Below, piece by piece: positions 1 through 7,500 of a DNA stretch of 9,233 bases (position 1 is the stretch's first letter; the number at the start of each line of letters is the position of its first letter). The position numbers were made by a program, and so were the translations under genes. Source of the stretch: Chloroflexota bacterium (lineage in GTDB: Bacteria > Chloroflexota > Limnocylindria > Limnocylindrales > CSP1-4); contig JAJYXX010000410.1 of the NCBI GenBank assembly GCA_021801545.1, positions 1-9,233 on the forward strand, given 5' to 3'. The notes beneath the pieces were generated by a model. The model did no database searches. It saw only the letters and a program-made list of their open reading frames with translations, and was not told where the DNA came from.

Positions 1-1223
1 TCGCCGCGCACCCCGAGGGTGGCGGCGATGTCGTGTCGCGCGGCCCCGACGAGCGCCTCGTCCGGGCTGGCGAGCAGCCGCTCGTTCCCCGCGCCGATGA
101 AGGCGCGGAGCAGGATCGTGCCCTCGGGTGCGCGGCCGGCCCACTTCAGCGAGCTGAGCGTGCAGGCGCTGATCGTGAGCGGCTCGTTCCCGGCGACGAG
201 GAACCCGTGGCCGGCCGGCGGCTTGGCGAACTGCTCGAGCCGGTAGGCGAGGGAGACGACGCAGCTCGAGCCGTGCGGGATCGTCCGCAGCTGAGCGGCG
301 GTCGCTGGCGCGACCGCTTCGAGCAGGCCGGCGGCGACCGGGGCCGGGGTCGCGAGAACGACCGCCTCCGGCTCGATCCGCTCGCCGCCCTCGAGTCGGA
401 CGATCGAGCGTCCGGTCCGCCGCTCGAGCTCGGTCACCCTGGTGTTCGTCCGGATCGTCACCGACGGCGAGCCGGCGAGCGCCTCGACGAGCGCCTCGAC
501 GAGCTGCCCGATCCCGCCGGCCAGGGCCACAAACGGTGAACCGGCCCCGGTCCCGCTCCCGGCCGCCCCGTTGCCACCCGCCCCGTTCCTCTCGGCGCGA
601 GCCCGCTGCCGGGCGGCCCGACCCTCGGCCAGGCCGGCGAGGAGGAGCGAGCGATGGTCGCACTCGGCCTCACGCAGCTGAGGGACGACTGCCTCGAGGC
701 TCAGCTCGTCGATCGGCGTGCCGTAGACGCCGCCGATCAGCGGGCCGGCGAGTCGCTCGACGAGTGGACGACCGAGCCGGCGGCGAAGGAACGACCCGAC
801 CGCGACGTCACCGTCGTCGCGCGCCCGCGGCAGGACGAGGTCGAGTCCGATCCGGAGCTTCTCGAGCGGCGAGAACATCGCGGTCGTGACGAACGGACGG
901 AGGCGCGTCGGGAGAACGAGCCCGATCCCCTCGGGCAGCGGCACGAACCGCCCACCCACGCGGACGTGGACGGTGCGCGGTTCGCTCGGCCGGATCAGCG
1001 CCTCGCCCAGCCCGAGCTCGCGGCACAGCTCGACGGCGGCCGGGCGGTACGAGATGAACGAGTCGGGTCCCGATTCCACGAGGAAGCCCTCGACGCGTTC
1101 GGTCCGAACCTTGCCGCCGAGCCGCTCGGAGGCCTCGACGAGGAGCGTCGGTACCCCGGCCACGGCCAGAGCATGGGCCGCGCTCAGGCCGGTGATCCCG
1201 CCGCCGACGACGAGGACCGTCAC
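1..1223 (-). CDS. hemY: Coproporphyrinogen/protoporphyrinogen oxidase, HemY type (3' end outside window)
   Basis: This FAD-dependent, oxygen-using enzyme oxidises a porphyrinogen to a porphyrin. The 407 visible residues begin with the dinucleotide-binding GGGITGLSAAH and Glu30 for the ribose, then RLGGKVRTE, ESGPDSF, PLPEGIGLVLPTR, PLIGGVYGTPIDELSL and VVLATPAP. All are typical of the HemY/PPO family, usually about 460-480 residues, so some 60-70 C-terminal residues lie beyond base 1. The GTG at 1223 is the only sensible start, since the Rossmann strand begins at residue 2. A GGGAG lies about 13 bases upstream, in the 35-base gap after the radical SAM gene. A Gly/Asn/Ala/Ser-rich insertion (bases 536-603) sits before FVALAGGIGQLVEAL. 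With a CpfC-type ferrochelatase beside it, the likely substrate is coproporphyrinogen III (CgoX role). That is context, not a residue-level proof. Confidence 0.96.
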   Translation of the reverse strand, partial: MTVLVVGGGITGLSAAHALAVAGVPTLLVEASERLGGKVRTERVEGFLVESGPDSFISYRPAAVELCRELGLGEALIRPSEPRTVHVRVGGRFVPLPEGIGLVLPTRLRPFVTTAMFSPLEKLRIGLDLVLPRARDDGDVAVGSFLRRRLGRPLVERLAGPLIGGVYGTPIDELSLEAVVPQLREAECDHRSLLLAGLAEGRAARQRARAERNGAGGNGAAGSGTGAGSPFVALAGGIGQLVEALVEALAGSPSVTIRTNTRVTELERRTGRSIVRLEGGERIEPEAVVLATPAPVAAGLLEAVAPATAAQLRTIPHGSSCVVSLAYRLEQFAKPPAGHGFLVAGNEPLTISACTLSSLKWAGRAPEGTILLRAFIGAGNERLLASPDEALVGAARHDIAATLGVRG

Positions 1224-1258
1224 GGCCGGCCGACCGCTCCCTGCCCGCCCCGGCCCGC

Positions 1259-2476
1259 TCAGTGCCCGCGTTCGCCGTCGACCGGCGGTACGAACGGGCA
1301 GAGCGGATCGGCCTCGAGGACGTCGCCGGTCCAGGCGAACGCCCGCGCCCGCGACCCGCCGCAGACCTGGACGTACGGGCAGCGGCCGCAGCGCCCCTTG
1401 AACGCGCTCGTGTCGCGCAGCCCGGTGAAGACCGGGTGCTCGCGGTAGAGAGCCACGACGTCGTCGGTCCGGACGTTGCCGGTCGGCAGGGGCAGGAACC
1501 CAGACGGGAAGACGAAGCCGTTGTTGGCCACGAACATGATCCCGTTGCCGTCGCGGACACCGAACCCGCGCCCGACCGAGGTCGCCGCGATCGCCGCCTC
1601 GTCCATCCCGTCGGCTGTCATCCGCTTGATCGCGACGCGCCGGTAGTGGGTCGCCTCGGTCGTCTTGATCGCGAACGGGGCCTCCTTCGAGCGGTCGTAG
1701 AGCCAGTGGTTGAGGTGCTCGGAGTCAGCCGGGCTGATCTCGCGCAGGGCGGTCCCGCGCCCGACCGAGATCAGGAAGAAGAGGCTCCAGCGGATGATGC
1801 CCAGCTCGTGCATCAGGGCGTAGATCGCCGGCAGGTCGGGCAGCGTCTCGTCGGTGACGAGCGTGTTCACCTGGAGCGGCAGGCCGGTCTCGTGGGCCCA
1901 GCCGGCGGCCCGGATCGTCATCTCGAACGTTCCGGGTACGCCCCGGAACGCGTCGTGGCGCTCGGCGGTCGAGCCGTCGAGGCTGAGCGACATCGTCTGG
2001 ATCCCGGCCGCCTTCAGCGCCCGGAGCCGCTCGGGCGTCATCTCGGCGGTCGCCGAGGGGGCCAGCGAGGCGCCGATCCCGCGCTCGGTCGCGGCCGCCA
2101 CGAGGGTCTCGAGGTCCGGCCGGCGGAGCGGGTCGCCGCCGGTGAAGACGACGTGGGGGTACGGTCGGCCAAAGCCGAGGATCTGGTCGAGGAGCGTGAA
2201 CCCCTCCTGGGTGGTCAGCTCGTCCGGGGCGCGATCGGGGATCGCCTCGGCACGGCAGTGTCGGCAGGCGAGGCCGCACGAGAGGGTGGTCTCCCAGTAG
2301 ACGAGCATCGGGGCCCGGGCGTAGACGTAGCCCTCCGGCCTGACCGAGCCGACCGGGCCGATCCCGCCCGGATGGCCGCCCGACGGCGCGCGCTGTCCGC
2401 CCGATGGCGCCCCCGCCTGCCCGCTCGCCTGCGCCGCCGGCCGTCCGCCGGCCGGTCGTTCGATCGCCTGGTCCAT
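1259..2476 (-). CDS. Radical SAM/SPASM protein, AhbD/NirJ-like; candidate heme-finishing decarboxylase
   Basis: The 405-residue protein has the CX3CX2C cluster motif in CGLACRHC (Cys67, Cys71, Cys74), which binds the 4Fe-4S cluster that cleaves S-adenosylmethionine. VVFTGGDPLRRPDL supplies the GGDP SAM contact, and LSLDGSTAERHD follows. The C-terminal SPASM-like region carries Cys363, Cys366, Cys372 and Cys393 in CGRCPYVQVCGGSRARA...TGD...PLC. This tail pattern is that of the heme-related radical SAM enzymes AhbD (coproheme to heme b) and NirJ (heme d1). Position 375 is Ser where I recall Cys in AhbD and a non-Cys residue in NirJ. The first roughly 47 residues are a Gly/Pro/Ala-rich, probably disordered tail. 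The position between hemH and hemY implies a tetrapyrrole substrate. Coproheme decarboxylation is the best inference, but a peptide-modifying or other porphyrin-modifying role is not excluded. Membership of a separate NirJ/AhbD-like subfamily (TIGR04053, as I recall) is unverified. Confidence 0.94.
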   Translation of the reverse strand: MDQAIERPAGGRPAAQASGQAGAPSGGQRAPSGGHPGGIGPVGSVRPEGYVYARAPMLVYWETTLSCGLACRHCRAEAIPDRAPDELTTQEGFTLLDQILGFGRPYPHVVFTGGDPLRRPDLETLVAAATERGIGASLAPSATAEMTPERLRALKAAGIQTMSLSLDGSTAERHDAFRGVPGTFEMTIRAAGWAHETGLPLQVNTLVTDETLPDLPAIYALMHELGIIRWSLFFLISVGRGTALREISPADSEHLNHWLYDRSKEAPFAIKTTEATHYRRVAIKRMTADGMDEAAIAATSVGRGFGVRDGNGIMFVANNGFVFPSGFLPLPTGNVRTDDVVALYREHPVFTGLRDTSAFKGRCGRCPYVQVCGGSRARAFAWTGDVLEADPLCPFVPPVDGERGH

Positions 2477-2483
2477 TGTGGTC

Positions 2484-2489
2484 TCTCCT
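2484..2489 (-). promoter_or_regulatory. Shine-Dalgarno site of the radical SAM gene
   Basis: On the minus strand this reads AGGAGA, with the AGGAG core ending 8 bases before the ATG at 2476. It lies in the 22-base gap after hemH. It decides the start: the in-frame ATG at 2524, inside the hemH coding region, would add 16 residues with no support. Confidence 0.7.
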
Positions 2490-2498
2490 GTCGGTCCG

Positions 2499-3458
2499 TC
2501 AGGCGTCGCCGACGGGCCGGGCACCGGTCGCCGACGGGGTCGCTGCGAGGGCCGCCGTGGCGATGTCGGCCAGCCCGGCGATGAAGATCGGGTCGTCGTT
2601 CATCGAGCGCGCCCGCTCGAGCCGGACGCCCACCTCGCGCGCGACGGTCTGGGCCTCGATGTCGATGTCGTAGAGGATCTCGAGGTGGTCGGCGACGAAG
2701 CCGACCGGGCAGACGACGAGCTCGTGGATCCCGTCGGCGGCGAGCCGGCGAATCTCGTCGCCCAGGTCCGGCCCGAGCCACGGCTCGCCGGTCCGGCCCG
2801 CGCTCTGGAACGCGAACTCGTAGCCGGTCAACCCGAGACGGCCGGCGACGAGGGCGGCCGTGCGGGCGAGCTCGTCGGGATAGCGGTCACCCTCGGCGAC
2901 GACCCGGGCCGGCAGGCTGTGGGCGGTGAACATGACGCGGACGCGGGACGGGTCCGGGAACCGGGCGAGCGCCTCGTTCGTCGCGGCCGCGAGCGCCTCG
3001 ATGAGGCGCGGCTGGTCGTGCCACGAGTCGACGAAGACGAACGCCGGGGCGCGCTCGCCGCGCTCGCGGAGACCAGCGATCGCCGCTTCGGCCGCCCGCC
3101 GGTAGCCCGCGGCGCTGGACGAGCGCTGCGGCGCCAGGGCGATCGCGACGAACCGTTCGACGCCGTCAGCGGCCATCGCCTCGACGACCCGGCCGATCCG
3201 CGGCTCGATGTGGCGCATCCCCGCGTAGACCGGCCACGGTCGCCCGCGCCGGGCCAGCTCGGCCGCGAGCGCCGCCCGCTGGCGCTCGACGATCCGCGAG
3301 AGCGGCGAGCCGCCGCCGATCGCCCGGTAGCGTCCGATCAGTTCCTCGAGCAGGTGGGGTGGCGGCGGGCTGCCGCGCCGGATGTCGGTGTAGTAGGCCT
3401 CGACCTGGTCGAGCGTGTCGGGGCTGCCGTAGGCCATGAGCAGGACGGCGTCGGTCAT
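2499..3458 (-). CDS. hemH: Ferrochelatase, coproporphyrin-type (HemH/CpfC)
   Basis: The product, 319 residues, inserts Fe(II) into a porphyrin. Active-site marks are His180 in FTAHSLP and Glu260 in CPVGFVADHLEILYDID, with QSAGRTGEPWLGPD between them. The N-terminus reads VLLMAYGSP, then YYTDIRRG and RYRAIGGGSPL. From family knowledge, this AYG-S/T-P form with Tyr10 matches Bacillus subtilis CpfC Tyr13, which faces the iron in coproporphyrin ferrochelatases. Protoporphyrin enzymes usually have NLGTP here. The length fits the Firmicutes enzyme (about 310). The segment has a single Cys (Cys250), so the [2Fe-2S] cluster typical of actinobacterial ferrochelatases is absent. No membrane anchor is visible, so the enzyme should be soluble. 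The ATG at 3458 overlaps the hemE stop (ATGA) and has GGGAG at 3465-3469, 6 bases upstream. Substrate assignment to coproporphyrin III is an inference from these residues and the operon context. Confidence 0.96.
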   Translation of the reverse strand: MTDAVLLMAYGSPDTLDQVEAYYTDIRRGSPPPPHLLEELIGRYRAIGGGSPLSRIVERQRAALAAELARRGRPWPVYAGMRHIEPRIGRVVEAMAADGVERFVAIALAPQRSSSAAGYRRAAEAAIAGLRERGERAPAFVFVDSWHDQPRLIEALAAATNEALARFPDPSRVRVMFTAHSLPARVVAEGDRYPDELARTAALVAGRLGLTGYEFAFQSAGRTGEPWLGPDLGDEIRRLAADGIHELVVCPVGFVADHLEILYDIDIEAQTVAREVGVRLERARSMNDDPIFIAGLADIATAALAATPSATGARPVGDA

Positions 3459-4507
3459 CGGGTGCTCCCGGTAACGAAGGGTGGGGTTGGCGCGGTGGCG
3501 TACTCGTGGACGAGGTCGACGAGGCGGCACAGGTCGTCGGGGTCGGTCTCGGGCAGGACGCCGTGGCCGAGGTTGAAGATGTGGCCAGGCCGGCCGCCGG
3601 CCTGATCGAGGATCCAGCAAGCCGTCTCGGCGACCGTCTCGAACGGGCCGAGCAGGAGGGCCGGGTCGAGGTTCCCCTGGACGGCGCGCTCGCCCACCGC
3701 CGCCCAGCCGTCGGCGAGGGCGATCCGCCAGTCGAGCCCGATGACGTCGCCGCCGGCCTCGGCCTGGAGGCCGAGGAGGCCGGCCGTGCCGACGCCGAAG
3801 TGGGTGGTCGGCACCCCGAGCGGCGCCAGCCCCGCGAACAGGCGGCGCATCCAGGGCGCGACGTTCCGCTCGTAGTCGCGTGGCCCGAGGCCGCCGACCC
3901 ACGAGTCGAAGAGCTGGACGGCGTGGGCGCCGGCCGCCACCTGCGCCCCGAGGTAGCGGATCGTCATCGCGACGAGGGCGTCCATGAGCGCGGTCCAGGC
4001 GGCCGGCTCGGCGTGCATCAGCGTCTTCGTGCGCAGGAACTCGCGCGACGGGCCACCCTCGACGAGGTAGCAGGCGAGCGTGAACGGGGCGCCGGCAAAG
4101 CCGATCAGGGGGACCGGCGACGCGGCCCGGATCAGGCCGATCGCCTCGAGGAGCGGGCCGACCGCCTCGTCCGGCTCGAACGACCGAAGTCGGGCGACGT
4201 CGGCGGCTGAGGCGATCGGGTGCTCGACGACCGGGCCGACGCCGGGTTCGATGTCGAACGCGACACCGATCCCGGCCAGCGGGGTCGTGATGTCCGCGAA
4301 CAGGATCGCGGCATCGACGCCCAGCCGGCGGACCGGCTGGAGCGTCACCTCGGCGCACAGCGCGGGGTCACGGGTGATCTCGATGAGCGAGGCGCGGGCC
4401 CGGACGGCGCGGAACTCGGGCAGCGAGCGGCCGGCCTGGCGCATGAACCAGACGGGGGTGCGGTCGACCGGCTCGCGCCGCACGGCGCGGAGGTAGCGGT
4501 CGTTCAC
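3455..4507 (-). CDS. hemE: Uroporphyrinogen decarboxylase (HemE)
   Basis: HemE decarboxylates the four acetate side chains of uroporphyrinogen III to give coproporphyrinogen III. It is a cytosolic, cofactor-free TIM-barrel enzyme. The 350-residue product has the normal family length and all signature segments. MRQAGRSLPEF contains the substrate-binding Arg23 and Arg27. LFADITTPL contains the catalytic Asp72. Further segments are GFAGAPFTLACYLVEG, LFDSWVGGLGPRDYE with the conserved Tyr, and FNLGHGVLP with His315. It starts with GTG at 4507, which overlaps the TGA of the fusion gene (GTGA), and ends in an ATGA overlap with hemH. Only a weak GAGG lies upstream, so translation is probably coupled to the preceding gene. 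It takes the uroporphyrinogen III made by the HemC and HemD domains. Confidence 0.98.
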   Translation of the reverse strand: MNDRYLRAVRREPVDRTPVWFMRQAGRSLPEFRAVRARASLIEITRDPALCAEVTLQPVRRLGVDAAILFADITTPLAGIGVAFDIEPGVGPVVEHPIASAADVARLRSFEPDEAVGPLLEAIGLIRAASPVPLIGFAGAPFTLACYLVEGGPSREFLRTKTLMHAEPAAWTALMDALVAMTIRYLGAQVAAGAHAVQLFDSWVGGLGPRDYERNVAPWMRRLFAGLAPLGVPTTHFGVGTAGLLGLQAEAGGDVIGLDWRIALADGWAAVGERAVQGNLDPALLLGPFETVAETACWILDQAGGRPGHIFNLGHGVLPETDPDDLCRLVDLVHEYATAPTPPFVTGSTR

Positions 4508-7500
4508 GAGCCGGCCTCGGCGAACGCGGCCCGGGCGGCGGCGATCGTCTCCTCGACGACGTCCGGGCCGTGGGCGAGCGAGATGAACCAGGCCTCGAAC
4601 TGGGACGGCGGGAGGAGGACGCCGGCGTCGAGCATCGCGCCGAAGAAGCGGGCGAACGCTGCCCGGTCGGAGGCCATCGCATCCTCGGTCGTCCGGGGGG
4701 CCGTGGGGCGGAAGAAGACCGTCAGGAGCGAGCCGACCCGCTGGACCACCACCTCGCGCCGGGCCACAGCCGCCGCCTCACGCAGGCCGGCCTCGAGCGC
4801 CGCGCCGGTCGTCTCGAGCTCCTCGTAGCGCTCGGGCGCCAGCTCGCGCAGCGTCGCCGATCCGGCGGCCATCGTCAGTGGGTGGCCGGAGAGCGTTCCG
4901 GCCTGATAGACCGGACCGGCCGGGGCGACGAGGTCCATCAGCTCGCGCCGCCCGCCATAGGCGCCGACCGGGAGGCCGCCGCCGATGATCTTGCCCAGGA
5001 TGGTGAGGTCCGGGCGGATGCCATAGCGCGCCTGCGCCCCGCCGTGGGCGACCCGGAACCCGGTGATCACCTCGTCGAAGACGAGGAGCGCGCCGTCCGC
5101 CACGGTCACCTCGCGCAGCCCCGCCAGGAAGCCGGGGGCCGGCGGGACGACGCCGATGTTCGCCGCGACCGGCTCGACGATCACCGCGGCGATCCGGCCC
5201 GGGTGCCGTTCGAAGGCGAGGCGGACCCCGTCGAGGTCGTTGTAGGGGACGGCGATCGTCGTCCCGGCGACCGCTTCGGGGACGCCGGCGCTGCCCGGCA
5301 GGGCGAGGGTCGCAACCCCCGAGCCGGCCTCGACGAGCAGGCCGTCGGAGTGGCCGTGGTAGCCGCCCGCGAACTTCAGGACGAGGTCCCGGCCCGTCGC
5401 GCCGCGGGCGAGCCGGAGGGCGCTCATCGCGGCCTCCGTGCCCGACGAGGTGAAGCGGAGCTTCTCGAGCGCCGGCATCGCGGCCCGGATCGCCTCGCCG
5501 AGCTCGATCTCGGCCGGCGAGGTCGCGCCGAGCGCGAACCCGCGGAGGGCGGCCTCGCGGACCGCCTCGACGACCGCCGGGTGGGCGTGGCCGAGGATCG
5601 CCGGGCCCCAGGCGCCGATCCAGTCGACGTACCAGCGGCCGTCCGCGTCACGGACCCGGGCCCCCTCGCCGGCGACGAGGACGAGCGGCCGCCGGCCGAC
5701 CGATCGGAACGCCCGGACCGGGCTGTTCACGCCGCCCGGGAAGAGGCTCTCGGCGCGGGCGACGAGAGCCGCCTGGCGCCCCTGGCCGGCTGCAAGCTCG
5801 GCCGCGAGCGTGGCGGCAAGCTCGGCGGCAGACCGCCCGGGCGCCTCCACGACGCGCCCGAAACCGGATTCCCGGGCGACCCGGCCGGTCGAGGGCCCGA
5901 TGCAGCAGGCGAGCGAGCGGAGCGCGACCCGTCGCTCCTGCGGGCTGAGGAGCGCGAGGAGACCGCGCACCGTGGAGCCGCTCGTGAAGACGAGGGCGTC
6001 GAACGGGCCGGCGGCAAAGGCGGCCCGGAGCGGCTCACGCGAGGTCGCGGGCGCCTCGACGGTCCGGTAGGCGACGACCTCGTCGACGACCGCGCCGCGT
6101 TCGCGAAGGCCGTCGGGGAGCCGCTCGTCGGCGATGTCCGCCCGGGCGAGGAGGATCCGCTGGCCGGCTTCGAGCGGGAGCTCGGCGACCAGCCCGTCGC
6201 CGCTCGAGCGGGACGGGACGAAGGCGACGGCGATGCCGCTCGTGGCGAGGGCGGCCGCAGTCGAGGGGCCGACGGCCGCCCAGCGCGCTCGATCGGGATC
6301 GGCCCCGGCGCGGGTCGCCGCCGAGAGGAGGGCCCGGGCGCCGTTCGCGCTCGTCACGACGACCCAGTCGAAGCGCTCGAGGCGGGCGGCGGCAGCGTCG
6401 AGGGACTCGCCCGGCTCGACCGCTCGGAGCTCGATCGTCGGGATGGCGACGACCTCGAATCCGGCGCCCGCGAGCGCCTCGACGAGCGCGTCCGACTGGT
6501 CGCTGGCACGGGTGACGAGGACCCGCGGCGGGCCGGGACGGCGGGCGGGCGCGGCCGCCACGCTGACCGACCCGTCGGGGCCCTGCGCCGTCTGCCGGGC
6601 TGCCTGGCGATCCGCGAGCTCGGCGGCCAGCCGGGCCGCAAGTCCGGCCGCGACCGCGACCCGGTCCTCGAGCGGTCCGCGCGCCTCACCCCGGACGACG
6701 AGCGGCCGTTCGCCCTCTGGCTCGCCCGCCGGTTCGCCCTCCGGCCCGGTCGCGATCACCGCCTCCGGCCCGGCCGAACCGCCGACCAGGACCACCTCGG
6801 CGCCCGAGTCCGACACGTCGGCCAGGGCCCCGATCGGTGCCCGGCAGCCACCGCCGCTGGCGCGCAGGAACGCCCGCTCGGTCTCGACTGCGGCCCGGGT
6901 TGCCGGGTCGTCGAGCACCCCGATCCGTTCCCTCGTCGCCTCGTCGCCGGCGCGGCACTGGACCGCGAGCGCACCCTGGCCGGGGGCCGGCGGCACGACC
7001 TCGGGCGCCAGCGCCTCGCTGATTCGCCCCGCCAGTCCGAGCCGGCTGAGGCCGGCGACGGCCAGGACGAGCGCGTCGGTCTCGCCGCCATCGAGCCGGC
7101 GGAGGCGCGTGTCGACGTTGCCGTGGAGAGGATGGACGACGAGGTCCGGCCGCCGGGCCCGCAGGAACGCGGTCCGGCGTGGGCTGTCCGTTCCCACCCG
7201 GCTGCCCGCCGGCAGCGTGTCGAGGCGCATCCCCGGCTCGCGGCAGACGAGCGCGTCCCGGGGGTCCTCGCGGCGAGGATAGGCGGCGATCACGAGGCGC
7301 GGATCCCCGGTCGTCGGAACGTCCTTGGCGCTGTGGACGGCGAGGTCCACGTCGCCGGCCAGGAGCGCTGTTTCGAGCGCCCCGACGAACGCCCCCTCGC
7401 CCCAGGCGGTGTCCGGCGGGCGGTCATCGCCGAGCGTTCGAACCGTGATCAGCTCGACCTCGATGCCCTGGCCGCGGAGCGCCCCGGCGACCGCCTCCGA

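Noticed and set aside
479..502. Exact 12-bp tandem pair (gcgcctcgacga) as a possible regulatory repeat.
   Set aside because: It lies in the hemY coding region, keeps frame and encodes a doubled LVEA helix segment. Similar ctcgacgag words recur across the window because of codon bias.
1224..1258. 35-base gap between the radical SAM gene and hemY as a possible promoter or terminator.
   Set aside because: It is GC-rich with no -10/-35-like sequence, no convincing hairpin and no T-run. It is best read as a leader with a weak ribosome site.
1262..3605. Overlapping plus-strand open frames opposite the radical SAM gene, hemH and part of hemE.
   Set aside because: They show only Arg/Gly/Asp-rich composition and no domain. 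The minus strand carries recognised, full-length enzymes over the same bases.
3459..4358. Upstream extension of the hemH frame through hemE, which would look like a 619-residue protein.
   Set aside because: The added part is an out-of-frame shadow of hemE. The ATG at 3458 has a good ribosome site and a 4-base overlap with the hemE stop.
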